Program-made: the position numbers and the translations under genes
Shown here: positions 8,076 to 17,052 of the stretch, piece by piece
How positions within the stretch are numbered: the first letter of the stretch is position 1
How the letters are laid out: every line of letters begins with the position of its first letter
Assembly: GCF_010435965.1 (NCBI RefSeq)
Contig: NZ_JAAGAA010000015.1
Location: forward strand, 31,842-95,841
Length of the DNA: 64,000 nt
Direction of reading: 5' to 3'
Origin: Crenobacter caeni
GTDB taxonomy: Bacteria; Pseudomonadota; Gammaproteobacteria; Burkholderiales; Chromobacteriaceae
Notes under the pieces: generated by a model
Seen by the model: the letters and a program-made list of their open reading frames with translations, nothing else
Databases searched by the model: none
Told to the model about the DNA's origin: nothing

Positions 8076-9622
8076 GAATCCGTGCCCAAGTAGCCATGGT
8101 GCTCAACCTCGACAAGTGCATCGGCTGCCACACCTGTTCGGTGACCTGCAAGAACGTGTGGACCAGCCGCGACGGCGTCGAGTACGCGTGGTTCAACAAC
8201 GTCGAGACCAAGCCCGGCATCGGTTACCCGAAAGAGTGGGAAAACCAGAAGAAGTGGAACGGTGGCTGGGTGCGCGGCGCCGACGGTCGGCTCGAACCCA
8301 AGCAGGGCGGCAAGCTGAAGATTCTTGCAAACCTGTTCGCCAACCCGAACCTGCCGCAGATCGACGACTACTACGAGCCGTTCACCTACGACTACGAGCA
8401 CCTGCAAAAGGCGCCGTTGAGCCAGACGCCGCCGACCGCGCGTCCGGTGTCGGTGATTACCGGCAAGAAGATGGACAAAATCGAGTGGGGTCCGAACTGG
8501 GAAGACGACCTGGGCGGCGAGTTCGCCTCGCGCAGCCGTGACGCGCTGTTCGAGGGGGTGCAAAAAGAGATGTACAGCACCTTCGAGAGCACCTTCATGA
8601 TGTATCTGCCGAGGCTTTGCGAGCACTGCCTGAACCCGGCGTGCGTCGCCAGCTGCCCGTCCGGCTCGATCTACAAGCGTGACGACGACGGCATCGTGCT
8701 GGTCGACCAGGACAAGTGCCGCGGCTGGCGGATGTGCGTGTCCGGCTGCCCGTACAAGAAGATCTACTTCAACTGGCAAAGCGGCAAGGCCGAGAAGTGC
8801 CTGTTCTGTTACCCGCGTATCGAGGCGGGGCAGCCGACGGTGTGTTCGGAGACCTGCGTCGGCCGTATCCGTTACCTGGGCGTGATGCTGTACGACGCTG
8901 ACCGCATCGAAGCGGCTGCATCGGTCGCCTCCGAGAAGGATCTGTACCAGTCGCAGCTGGACGTCTTCCTCGACCCGCACGATCCGGCGGTGATCGCCGA
9001 GGCGCGCGCACAGGGCATCCCGGACAGCTGGCTGGACGCCGCGGTGAAGTCGCCGGTGTACAAGATGGCGTGCGAGTGGAAGGTCGCCTTCCCGTTGCAC
9101 CCGGAATACCGCACGCTGCCGATGGTGTGGTACATCCCGCCCTTGTCGCCGATCCAGGGCGCGGCCGAGGCCGGCCACATGGGCATGACGGGCATGATCC
9201 CCGACGTGAAGAGCCTGCGCATCCCGGTACGCTATCTGGCCAACCTGCTTACCGCGGGCGATGAGGCGCCGGTTGTCAGTGCGCTCGAGCGCATGCTGGC
9301 GATGCGTGCGTACAAGCGCGCCGAGGTGGTGCACGGCAAGGAGGACAGTGCGGTGCTTGCGCAGGTCGGTTTGAACGCGGCGACCATCGAGGACATGTAC
9401 CAAACGATGGCGATCGCCAACTACGAAGACCGCTTCGTGATCCCGAGCTCGCACAAGGAAATGGTCGAAGACAGCTTCAACGACAAGGCCTCATGCGGCT
9501 TCACTTTCGGCAACGGCTGCTCGGGCGGCACCTCGGACGGTTCGCTGTTCGGCAAGAAGCCGCAAGGCAGCGTGATCTTTGTCGACATGCCCAAGTCGCG
9601 CAAGGCGAAGGCCGAGCTGTAA
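8072..9622 (+). CDS. narH: Respiratory nitrate reductase, beta (iron-sulfur) subunit
   Basis: A 516-residue electron-transfer subunit that passes electrons from NarI haems to NarG. Four cysteine groups for three [4Fe-4S] and one [3Fe-4S] cluster are visible: CIGCHTCSVTCK, CEHCLNPACVASCP, CRGWRMCVSGCP (tryptophan in place of one cysteine, the mark of the [3Fe-4S] site) and CLFCYPRIEAGQPTVC. The ATG at 8072 overlaps the narG stop and is preceded by AAGGAG inside narG, so the genes are translationally coupled. Confidence 0.98.
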   Translation: MRIRAQVAMVLNLDKCIGCHTCSVTCKNVWTSRDGVEYAWFNNVETKPGIGYPKEWENQKKWNGGWVRGADGRLEPKQGGKLKILANLFANPNLPQIDDYYEPFTYDYEHLQKAPLSQTPPTARPVSVITGKKMDKIEWGPNWEDDLGGEFASRSRDALFEGVQKEMYSTFESTFMMYLPRLCEHCLNPACVASCPSGSIYKRDDDGIVLVDQDKCRGWRMCVSGCPYKKIYFNWQSGKAEKCLFCYPRIEAGQPTVCSETCVGRIRYLGVMLYDADRIEAAASVASEKDLYQSQLDVFLDPHDPAVIAEARAQGIPDSWLDAAVKSPVYKMACEWKVAFPLHPEYRTLPMVWYIPPLSPIQGAAEAGHMGMTGMIPDVKSLRIPVRYLANLLTAGDEAPVVSALERMLAMRAYKRAEVVHGKEDSAVLAQVGLNAATIEDMYQTMAIANYEDRFVIPSSHKEMVEDSFNDKASCGFTFGNGCSGGTSDGSLFGKKPQGSVIFVDMPKSRKAKAEL

Positions 9623-9667
9623 GCGACGCGCCGGCGGCGACCCGCCGGCGCCCACCAGGAGATACGC

Positions 9668-10321
9668 ATGATTTACCGCATCTTATCCGCGCTGGCGAGC
9701 TATCCGGACGAGGCGCTGCTTGCAGCGCTGCCCGAGATCCGCCAGTCGCTCGACGCCTGGCCCGACGCGCGCGAGACGCTCTCGCCGCTGACCAGGCTAC
9801 TTGCCGGCGGCGACCTGATCGCGCTGCAGGAGAACTACGTCGCGACCTTCGACCGCAACCCGGCACACTCGCTGCACCTCTTCGAGCATATCCACGGCGA
9901 GAGCCGTGACCGTGGCCAGGCCATGGTCGACTTGCTGGAAGAGTACCGCCGGCACGGCGTCGAGCCGTCGGGCAGCGAGCTGCCCGACCATGTGCCGACC
10001 TTCCTCGAGCTGCTGGGGATGATCGCGCCGGAAGAGGCCGAGGCGCTGCTGGACGAGGCGATCCACGTGCTTGCAGGCATCGGCGCGCGCCTGGCACGCA
10101 ACGAAAGCCCGTACGCCGCGATTTTCGCGGTGCTGACCACGCTGACCGACGTGGTGCCGCGCGAACTGGGCGAGCCGCCGATACGCGATATGGACGAGGC
10201 GATGGCCGCTTTCGGCGTCGGCGACGACGGTGTCGAGCCGCTGCTGAAGCCCGACAGCCAGCACACTATCCGTTTCTACCCGCGCCGCGAAGGCGCACAA
10301 CGTACGGGAGCCATGCAATGA
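9668..10321 (+). CDS. narJ: Nitrate reductase assembly chaperone NarJ
   Basis: A 217-residue TorD/NarJ-family chaperone that binds the NarG N-terminus and helps insert the molybdenum cofactor. It is all-helical, with the family stretch HSLHLFEHIHGESRDRGQAM and DHVPTFLELLGM. AGGAG precedes the ATG. It starts 45 bases after narH, and its stop overlaps the narI start (ATGA). Confidence 0.95.
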   Translation: MIYRILSALASYPDEALLAALPEIRQSLDAWPDARETLSPLTRLLAGGDLIALQENYVATFDRNPAHSLHLFEHIHGESRDRGQAMVDLLEEYRRHGVEPSGSELPDHVPTFLELLGMIAPEEAEALLDEAIHVLAGIGARLARNESPYAAIFAVLTTLTDVVPRELGEPPIRDMDEAMAAFGVGDDGVEPLLKPDSQHTIRFYPRREGAQRTGAMQ

Positions 10322-11118
10322 GCTACCTTGACCACTTCCTGTTCGGGATCTACCCGTATATCGCGCTGGCGATCTTCTTCTTCGGTTCGCTGGCGCGTTT
10401 CGAGCGCGAGCAGTACAGCTGGAAGACCGACTCGTCGCAGCTCTTGCACACCGGCGCCTTGCGTACCGGCAACATCCTGTTCCACGTCGGCATCCTCGGC
10501 CTGTTCTTCGGCCACTTCGTCGGCCTGTTGACGCCAGTCGCGGTGTGGGACGCGCTGGGTGTCAGCCACGGCTTCAAGCAGATGGTCGCGGTGGTGATGG
10601 GCGGTATCTTTGGTACCAGCGCGCTGATCGGTATGCTGATCCTGTTAGCACGACGCTTCGGGAACGAGCGTATCCGTGCGGTCACCAAGCCGGCTGACAA
10701 GTTGGTTTCGCTGTGGATCCTTGTGACACTGCTGCTGGGCTTGTCGACCATCTTCCTGTCGGTCCAGCACACCGACGGCCACCTGATGGTGGTGCTGATG
10801 ACCTGGGCGCAGCATATCGTGACCTTCCAGGGCGGCACGGGTGAATTGATGGCCGAGGTGCCGTGGCTCTTCAAGGCGCACCTCTTCATGGGCATGACGC
10901 TGTTCGTGATCTTCCCGTTCACCCGCTTGGTGCATGTGTGGAGTGGTTTCGCGTCGGTCACCTATCTCTCCCGCGCCTGGCAGCTGGTGCGTCCGCGTAA
11001 TGCGGCGCTGCGCTACGGCCATAGCCAGCGCGCGCTGGCCAAGAAAGCTGCTGCGGCCCCAGCGGGGGCGCAGGTCAAGGGCCGCCCGGCTGCGCCGCAG
11101 GCGAGCTACCGCAAGTAA
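10318..11118 (+). CDS. narI: Respiratory nitrate reductase, gamma (cytochrome b) subunit
   Basis: A 266-residue membrane anchor with five predicted helices that takes electrons from quinol through two b haems. The N-terminal histidine pair lies in GNILFHVGILGLFFGHFVG, and a second pair is expected in the C-terminal helices (KAHLFMGM and RLVHVW). It is about 40 residues longer than E. coli NarI; the extra C-terminus is a basic, Ala/Pro-rich tail (AKKAAAAPAGAQ) of no known role. Start overlaps the narJ stop. Confidence 0.95.
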   Translation: MSYLDHFLFGIYPYIALAIFFFGSLARFEREQYSWKTDSSQLLHTGALRTGNILFHVGILGLFFGHFVGLLTPVAVWDALGVSHGFKQMVAVVMGGIFGTSALIGMLILLARRFGNERIRAVTKPADKLVSLWILVTLLLGLSTIFLSVQHTDGHLMVVLMTWAQHIVTFQGGTGELMAEVPWLFKAHLFMGMTLFVIFPFTRLVHVWSGFASVTYLSRAWQLVRPRNAALRYGHSQRALAKKAAAAPAGAQVKGRPAAPQASYRK

Positions 11119-11126
11119 GCCATTCT

Positions 11127-11150
11127 ACGGCCGCCCTCGGCGGCCGTTTT
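11127..11150 (+). terminator. Hairpin between narI and the isomerase gene
   Basis: ACGGCCGCC (11127-11135), a CTC loop and GGCGGCCGT (11139-11147) form a perfect 9-bp stem followed by TTTT. It lies 9 bases after the narI stop and 18 before the next start, so it may lower transcription into the downstream gene or protect the narI 3' end. Confidence 0.6.
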
Positions 11151-11167
11151 ACATGCAGGAGAAACCT

Positions 11168-11914
11168 ATGCCCGTCATCGTCAACGGCGTCGAACTGACT
11201 GATGCAGAAATCGAGGCCGCACTGCCCGACTATCAGGATGACCCAAACCCTCTGCGTGCGGCGACCACCGCTTGGGTGGTGCGACGAGTGCTGGTTGATG
11301 CGGCGGATGCTGCCGGTATTGATTGCCGCGACGGCGAAGCCGCGATCGACGCATTGCTGGCGCGTGAAGTCAAGGTTCCCGTCCCTGACGAAGAGTCTTG
11401 CCGACGTCACTACGCGCAACATCGGGAGCGCTTCACTGTTGGCGAACTGGTCGAGGTCGACCACATCCTGTTCCAGGTGACCGACCATGTCGACCTGACT
11501 GCACTGACCGAACGAGCAGAAGCAGTGCTTTCCGAGGTGCAGGCCGAACCGGCGCGCTTTGCCGAACTGGCCGCGCGCTACTCGAACTGCCCGTCAGGTG
11601 CACAAGGCGGCAACTTGGGGCAGATCCGCCGTGGCGAGACGGTGCCCGAGTTCGAGCGCGCAGTGTTTGCGCTAGCCGACGGCGAGCTGATGGGGCGCTT
11701 GCTGCCGACCCGTTTCGGCCTGCATATCGTGCGTGCAGCCCACCGCGAACCGGGGATGCTGTTGCCTTACGAGGCGGTCAGCAAGCAGATCGAAGATGTG
11801 CTCGCCGCGGCCAGTCGCGACGCGGCGACTCGTCAATACCTGAAACGGCTGGTCGGCGCAGCAAGAATCAGCGGTATCGACCTGCCCGGCGCAGAAACTC
11901 CGCTGGTGCAATAG
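11168..11914 (+). CDS. Parvulin-type peptidyl-prolyl isomerase (NifM/PpiC-like)
   Basis: A 248-residue protein with a C-terminal rotamase domain (about residues 95-190): VDHILFQV, FAELAARYSNCPSGAQGG, NLGQIRRGETVPEFERAVFAL and TRFGLHIVRA are the standard parvulin blocks. The N-terminal 90 residues are helical and resemble NifM-like chaperone arms. No signal peptide is seen, so it is probably cytoplasmic. Genes of this family often follow narI in beta- and gammaproteobacteria, suggesting a role in nitrate reductase maturation. The start at 11168 follows CAGGAG; a longer frame would overlap narI in a different phase. Confidence 0.85.
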   Translation: MPVIVNGVELTDAEIEAALPDYQDDPNPLRAATTAWVVRRVLVDAADAAGIDCRDGEAAIDALLAREVKVPVPDEESCRRHYAQHRERFTVGELVEVDHILFQVTDHVDLTALTERAEAVLSEVQAEPARFAELAARYSNCPSGAQGGNLGQIRRGETVPEFERAVFALADGELMGRLLPTRFGLHIVRAAHREPGMLLPYEAVSKQIEDVLAAASRDAATRQYLKRLVGAARISGIDLPGAETPLVQ

Positions 11915-11973
11915 ACCGCAGAAGGCCGGTCAGTATCCTGTGCTGGCCGAGTCCTCTTGCATGTAGTGAAATT

Positions 11974-11993
11974 AGCCGTCAACAAAGACGGCT
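11974..11993 (+). terminator. Weak hairpin at the end of the nar block
   Basis: AGCCGTC (11974-11980) and GACGGCT (11987-11993) form a 7-bp stem with an AACAAA loop, followed by GATTTAT rather than a clean T run. It lies 60 bases after the isomerase stop and 100 before hypF. Confidence 0.4.
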
Positions 11994-12091
11994 GATTTAT
12001 GCACTCCGCTAATTTGTACAAAACCAGCAGATCTGCAGCAAATATCTGGGGAGCAGCGGGCTAACTGAGGCTTCTTGAGAAAGAAAGCTCG

Positions 12092-14431
12092 ATGAATCCC
12101 TGTCGAATCAAACTAACTTTTCGCGGCCGCGTTCAGGGCGTGGGCTTTCGTCCCTATGTGTGGCGGACCGTCAAGGCCTACCCGCTCACCGGCTTTGTCC
12201 GCAATACCGGCGCGGGCGTCGACGTCGAACTGCAGGGCGACCCCCAGCAGCTGCGCGCGTGCCGCCGCGCGCTGACCCTGCACCTGCCGCCGCTCGCCCG
12301 CGTCGACACGCTCGACGAGACGCGCCTGCCGCTCATCGAGACCGAAACCCAGTTCGAGATCGCCGACAGCCAGGGCAAGGCCAGCGGCGCGCGCATCCCG
12401 ACCGATATCGCAACCTGCCCGAACTGCCTTAACGAACTCTTTGACGGCAGCGACCGCCGCTACCGCTACGCGTTCACCAACTGCACCGACTGCGGGCCGC
12501 GCTACACCATCACCCACTCGCTGCCTTACGACCGCGCCGAGACCAGCATGTCGGCGTTCGAACTGTGCCCGGCGTGCTGCGAGGAGTACGAAGACCCGGC
12601 CAGCCGCCGCTTCCACGCCGAGCCAAACGCCTGCCCACAGTGCGGGCCCCGCCTGATGCTGACCGACCGCTTCGGGCAGTTGCTCAAGGGGGACCCGATC
12701 GCAGGCGCCCTGCAGATCATCGGCATGGGCCGCAGCGTCGCCATGAAAGGGCTGGGCGGCTTCCACCTGGTATGCGACGCGACGCGCGCCGACGCAGTCG
12801 AGCGGCTGCGCGGCCAGAAGAAACGCCAGCAAAAACCGCTGGCGGTAATGGTGCTCAACGTCGAGTCCGCGCGCAGGCTGTGCCATGTCAGCGACGCCGA
12901 GGCCGAGGCGCTCGCGTCGGTGTCGCGCCCCATCGTGCTGCTGAGCAAGAAGGAAGACATCGACGCGCTGTTGCCCGGTGTCGCGCCGGGGCTCTCCACA
13001 CTGGGCGTGATGCTGCCGTACACACCGATGCAGTGGCTACTGTTCCACGAGGCGCTCGGCCGTCCGCAAGGCAGCACCTGGCGCGACGAGGCGTGCGACC
13101 GCGTGTGGGTGATGACCAGCGCCAACCCCTCCGGCGAGCCCATCGTCACCAACAACCAGGAGGCACGCGAACGGCTGAACCAGGTCGCCGATGTCTTCCT
13201 GTTGCACAACCGCAATATCGTCGTGCGTTGCGACGACAGCGTGCTGGCACTGCACGACGGACAAGTGCTGATGCACCGGCGAGCGCGCGGCTACGCGCCG
13301 GACCCGGTGCTGTTGCAAAACGACGGCCCCAACGTGCTGGCAACCGGCGTGCCGGCAAAAAACACGCTGACCGTGCTGCGCGGGCGCGAGGCCTTCGTGT
13401 CGCAGCATGTCGGCGACGTCGGCGATTCGCTGTCGTGCCAGGCAATGGAGGAAGTCTGCCACCACCTGCTCGAGCTGACCGCGGTCAGACCGGAGGCGAT
13501 CGCCTGCGACCTTGACCCCAGCCACTACCCGAGCGAGCTGGCCGAGGAGCTCTCCGGCCACTTCGGCATCCCGCTGATCCACGTCCAGCACCAGCACGCG
13601 CATATCGGCGCGGTGCTCGCCGAACACGGCCGCAGCGGGCCGGTGCTCGGCCTTGCGCTCGACGGCCTCGGCGACGACGGCAAGGCTTGGGGCGGCGAGT
13701 TGCTGCGCTGTGCGGGCGGCGAATTCACGCGGCTGGGCCAGCTCGCGCCGCTACCGCTGATCGGCGGTACGCGTGCGGTGCGCGAACCGTGGCTGATGGC
13801 GGTCGGCCTGTTGTGCGCGATGGGCGAGGACGCCGAGGCACAGCGGCGCTTTGGCCGCCATCCTGCGTGGCCGGCGTTTGCGCCGCAGCTGGGCAAGCCG
13901 TTCGACGGTTGGCTGACCAGCAGCCTCGCACTGTGGACGGGGGCGATCGCCGCACTGGCCGGGCTGTGCAAGGAGCAGCGCTTCGACAACGAGGCCCAGC
14001 AGAAACTCGAGGAGATGGCGGAAGATTGCGCGCCGCTGCCTGGCGGCTGGCGGATGGTCGACGGGCAGCTCGACCTGTCGCCGCTGGTGCGCCACCTGCT
14101 GACGCTCGAAGACGACGCCTGCGCGATCGCCAGCCTCTGGCACGCAACGCTGGCCGCCGCGCTCGGCGACTGGACCGTGCAGGCCGCCCGCCAAGCCGAC
14201 CTGGGTACCGTCGCCATCGCTGGCGGCTGCTGCGCCAACCGCCGCCTGATGAGCCTGTTGCTGGAGAGGCTGACCGCGGCCGGCCTCAGCGTGCTGCGTC
14301 CCATCGCCCTGCCGCCGAACGACGGCGGTCTCAGCCTCGGCCAGGCCTGGGTCGCCAGACAGAAGCTTCTAGAACATTCTCTTGCTGAGAACAACTCAGT
14401 TAAAAAATTTCGAAACTTTTATTTTAATTGA
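12092..14431 (+). CDS. hypF: [NiFe]-hydrogenase maturation carbamoyltransferase HypF
   Basis: A 779-residue protein that makes the cyanide ligands of [NiFe] hydrogenases from carbamoyl phosphate. Domains in order: acylphosphatase-like (residues 1-95; GRVQGVGFRPYVWR), paired CxxC zinc fingers (about 110-190; CPNCLNELF, CTDCGPRYTITHSLPYDR, CPACCEEY, CPQCGPR), YrdC-like (about 200-390; KGLGGFHLVCDA), and Kae1-like (HHHAH-type; HVQHQHAHIGAVLAEHG; NDGGLSLGQAWV). No hydrogenase gene is visible in the window. The last 20 or so codons after GQAWVARQK turn AT-rich and do not look like a normal HypF end, suggesting a recombination junction. Confidence 0.93.
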   Translation: MNPCRIKLTFRGRVQGVGFRPYVWRTVKAYPLTGFVRNTGAGVDVELQGDPQQLRACRRALTLHLPPLARVDTLDETRLPLIETETQFEIADSQGKASGARIPTDIATCPNCLNELFDGSDRRYRYAFTNCTDCGPRYTITHSLPYDRAETSMSAFELCPACCEEYEDPASRRFHAEPNACPQCGPRLMLTDRFGQLLKGDPIAGALQIIGMGRSVAMKGLGGFHLVCDATRADAVERLRGQKKRQQKPLAVMVLNVESARRLCHVSDAEAEALASVSRPIVLLSKKEDIDALLPGVAPGLSTLGVMLPYTPMQWLLFHEALGRPQGSTWRDEACDRVWVMTSANPSGEPIVTNNQEARERLNQVADVFLLHNRNIVVRCDDSVLALHDGQVLMHRRARGYAPDPVLLQNDGPNVLATGVPAKNTLTVLRGREAFVSQHVGDVGDSLSCQAMEEVCHHLLELTAVRPEAIACDLDPSHYPSELAEELSGHFGIPLIHVQHQHAHIGAVLAEHGRSGPVLGLALDGLGDDGKAWGGELLRCAGGEFTRLGQLAPLPLIGGTRAVREPWLMAVGLLCAMGEDAEAQRRFGRHPAWPAFAPQLGKPFDGWLTSSLALWTGAIAALAGLCKEQRFDNEAQQKLEEMAEDCAPLPGGWRMVDGQLDLSPLVRHLLTLEDDACAIASLWHATLAAALGDWTVQAARQADLGTVAIAGGCCANRRLMSLLLERLTAAGLSVLRPIALPPNDGGLSLGQAWVARQKLLEHSLAENNSVKKFRNFYFN

Positions 14432-14529
14432 AGTTGTAAAATTAATTACCTAGGCTGCTTTTTCAGGTTGAAAATCAGCTGCCAAAACATGAAATAAATG
14501 GATAATGCATTCATATAAAGGATGTTGCT

Positions 14530-15009
14530 TTGACAAATCTAACTCACTTTGATGCTAATGGACAGGCTCATATGGTTGACGTCGGATCTAAGCAAGAGAC
14601 ATTGCGCTCAGCCTATGCAACTGGCTCTATAAGAATGAATGTTGAAGCGTTCGATGCAATCATCTCTGGGATAAGTAAAAAAGGGGACGTTCTGGGAATT
14701 GCACGCATCGCAGCAATACAGGGCGCTAAGCGTTGTTCTGACCTGATACCTTTGTGCCATCCAGTTCCGCTGACTAATGTTTCTGTCGAATTTTCTGCTA
14801 ACAAGGAAACTTCTACTGTGCGCATTGATGTCACATGCCAAACATTAGGACGCACCGGAGTAGAAATGGAGGCGCTCAGTGGAGTCAGTACAGGCCTACT
14901 CACCATATATGACATGCTGAAAGCAGTTGACAAAAGAATGGATATAAATGGAGTTCGCCTCCTGAGGAAAAGCGGGGGGAAATCTGGCACATGGCTGGCT
15001 AATTCTTAG
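14530..15009 (+). CDS. moaC: Cyclic pyranopterin monophosphate synthase MoaC
   Basis: A 159-residue enzyme of the first step of molybdenum cofactor synthesis, making cPMP from the 3',8-cyclo-GTP product of MoaA. Family blocks are clear: [71 protein letters not shown] and [10 protein letters not shown]. It starts with TTG at 14530, seven bases after AAGGA. Base composition is much more AT-rich than the nar and cas genes on either side, suggesting separate acquisition. Its product could support cofactor supply for NarG. Confidence 0.93.
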   Translation: MTNLTHFDANGQAHMVDVGSKQETLRSAYATGSIRMNVEAFDAIISGISKKGDVLGIARIAAIQGAKRCSDLIPLCHPVPLTNVSVEFSANKETSTVRIDVTCQTLGRTGVEMEALSGVSTGLLTIYDMLKAVDKRMDINGVRLLRKSGGKSGTWLANS

Positions 15010-15070
15010 TAACATATGTCGTCCATATTTTCTAGATAGATTAAAAACGAGTGAAAGGCCCTGTAATTCG

Positions 15071-15160
15071 CAGTACGAGAGCGTGTGCGCGAGACTGCGG
15101 CTCATGAAGCGCATCCTGCGCAAGTACAAGTACCCGCCGGACACTTACCATCGCGTCGCT
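15071..15160 (+). pseudogene. hsdR: Relic of the C-terminal end of a type I restriction HsdR subunit
   Basis: The short frame reads QYESVCARLRLMKRIL followed by RKYKYPPD. This is recognisably the conserved C-terminal segment of HsdR proteins (LRLMVKRILRKYGYPPD), with a residue missing and no start, helicase or nuclease domain nearby. It is a fragment only, cut off about 15 bases before the orphan CRISPR-like repeat. Confidence 0.6.
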
Positions 15161-15175
15161 GAAGTCGTACATCCT

Positions 15176-15203
15176 GTTCACGGCCTGACAGGCAGCTCAG
15201 AAA
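15176..15203 (+). repeat. Isolated copy of the CRISPR repeat, 26/28 identical
   Basis: These 28 bases match the repeat of the main array at all but two positions (position 7 T to G, position 11 G to T), in the same orientation. The 3' part (ACAGGCAGCTCAGAAA) is identical. No second repeat occurs 60 bases away on either side. It lies 9.5 kb upstream of the array and about 870 bases before cas1, exactly between the hsdR relic and the truncated IS66 relic. Confidence 0.85.
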
Positions 15204-16040
15204 GCAAGGTCATTACGCAGAAAGTCGCGCACATGCTGGCCACCGCGGCTGGCCTGATAGTCGAATACCACCATCGGAGGACCGCCCGCCAAGTCGTTGC
15301 TGCGGTAGTAGGCCCACAGGTAGGCGCATTTGATCTTGCCTTTGCCGGATCCAGGTGCTGCAGCGCAACCCCGGTGCGGCCGATCCATTCGCTGCGAGCG
15401 CTGCGTGGCAGCGGCACTTAGGCGCGTCCGGCAATCTGCTCGATGCGGTACAGCGGCAGATGATCGAGGTATTTGCTGGGCGTCACCCTGGCCAACAACC
15501 CTGGGTGGCCAGAGAGTCGTCGATCACCGCCGGCGCGACAGGCGCAACCTAGACGGTTTCGCCGCTATGGCTGGCATACTGTGGACGGATATGGCGGATG
15601 ACGAAGAAGCGGATGGGTTCGACGTTGAGCTGTTCGCTGACGTCCTCACCGATCAGGGTGAGCGGGCCCTAACGGTGGCCGCACTGGCAGCTGTCCGGCT
15701 CATGGCGGACATCGATCCGCTCCAGATGGTCGGGAGCTGCTGGCGGCCGGCCTTGCGCGGTTGGCGCGGTGCTGGCGAATCGCCTGCGGCCGGCAGTTGT
15801 TCCAGCTCGGCCTCGACTGCGGCGATGTTTTGCAGCCGGGCTGTCGAACAGCTGATGTTGTACGGCCTTGCAGGCTTCGCTGCTGGCGCCGAAATACACA
15901 TGCTTGAGGTAGGCGAGCTAGTGGGTGAGCTGTTGGTTCTTCAGTTCAAATGGGTAGCTTGCTATTCGAGCTTCCGGAGCATGGCCTGCACCCCGGCGAC
16001 GAGCGTCGGGTCTGCGTTCAGATGGGTCAGTGCGCGACAT
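15204..16040 (-). pseudogene. Degenerate IS66-family transposase (TnpC) fragment
   Basis: On the minus strand, pieces of IS66 TnpC can be followed across several frame shifts and stops: ALTHLNADPTLVAGVQAMLR near 16030, LAYLKHVYFGASSEA near 15900, the zinc-finger block RHEPDSCQCG near 15680, EWIGRTGVALQ near 15380, and AYLWAYYRSNDLAGGPPMVV then FDYQASRGGQHVRDF near 15230. It stops right after that block, at the orphan CRISPR-like repeat, so the catalytic C-terminal third is missing. It leaves only about 40 bases before cas1. Confidence 0.8.
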
Positions 16041-16077
16041 GGCTGCCCTGGCCCACTCTCATAGATAGGAATACCTC

Positions 16078-17052
16078 ATGCAAGTCACATCGCCATCCGA
16101 CATGAAGACCATCCTGCATTCAAAACGCGCCAACATGTACTATCTGGAGCACTGCCGGGTCTTGGTCAACGGTGGTCGCGTGGAGTATGTCACCGAGCAG
16201 GGAAAGCAGTCACTTTACTGGAACATTCCTATCGCAAATACCACTACTTTGCTGTTGGGAACCGGAACCTCCGTGACTCAGGCCGCCATGCGTGAGTTAG
16301 CCAAGGCCGGCGTGATGGTCGGATTTTGCGGTGGTGGCGGCACCCCATTGTTTACCGCGGGAGAACAAGAATTAGAGGTTGCCTGGCAGTCCCCTCAGTC
16401 TGAATATCGCCCCACCGAATACCTGCAATGGTGGGTGAAGTTCTGGTTTGACGAGGATAAACGGCTGGATGCCGCCAAACAGTTGCAACAGGCACGGCTA
16501 GCGCGTATCCGGCAGCATTGGCTGGCTAGCCGTGCCCTGCGCGAGGCGGGGTTTGAGGTGGATCCGCCGCAGCTGGAGGCGCTGCTTGAGAACAGTTGTT
16601 CCATGCTGCAACATGCGCCGGATCATGCCTGCCTGCTTACAGAAGAAGCACGGCTGTCAAAACAACTGTTCCGCCTTGCCGCACACGCGACACGCTATGG
16701 CGAATTTACCCGCGCCAAGCGTGGAACTGGCGGTGACCCTGCCAACCGCTTTCTCGATCACGGCAACTACCTCGCCTACGGCTTGGGCGCGACGGCAACC
16801 TGGGTACTCGGCCTGCCGCATGGCCTCGCCATCCTGCATGGCAAGACGCGGCGCGGTGGGCTGGTTTTCGATGCCGCCGATTTGGTGAAAGACGCGATCA
16901 TCCTGCCGCAAGCCTTCATCAGTGCCATGCGCGGCGACGACGAGCAAACCTTCCGCCAGCAATGCATCAACCAGCTCACCCGCAGCGAGGCGCTGGATTT
17001 CATGATCGACCAGCTCAAGGCGATTGCCGAGCAGCAGGGGAGGGGGGCATGA
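16078..17052 (+). CDS. cas1: Cas1, type I-F
   Basis: A 324-residue integrase subunit that joins with the Cas2 part of Cas2-3 to insert new spacers. It closely follows type I-F Cas1: LKTILHSKRANLYYL-like start (MKTILHSKRANMYYLEHCRV), WNIPIANTTTLLLGTGTSVT, GFCGGGGTPLF, TRAKRGTGGDPANRFLDHGN, LPHGLAILHGKTRRGGL. Metal-binding residues are expected at Glu of LTEEARL, His of LPHGLAILHGK and Asp of FDAADLVKD. AGGAA precedes the ATG; the stop overlaps the cas2-3 start (ATGA). Confidence 0.96.
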   Translation: MQVTSPSDMKTILHSKRANMYYLEHCRVLVNGGRVEYVTEQGKQSLYWNIPIANTTTLLLGTGTSVTQAAMRELAKAGVMVGFCGGGGTPLFTAGEQELEVAWQSPQSEYRPTEYLQWWVKFWFDEDKRLDAAKQLQQARLARIRQHWLASRALREAGFEVDPPQLEALLENSCSMLQHAPDHACLLTEEARLSKQLFRLAAHATRYGEFTRAKRGTGGDPANRFLDHGNYLAYGLGATATWVLGLPHGLAILHGKTRRGGLVFDAADLVKDAIILPQAFISAMRGDDEQTFRQQCINQLTRSEALDFMIDQLKAIAEQQGRGA

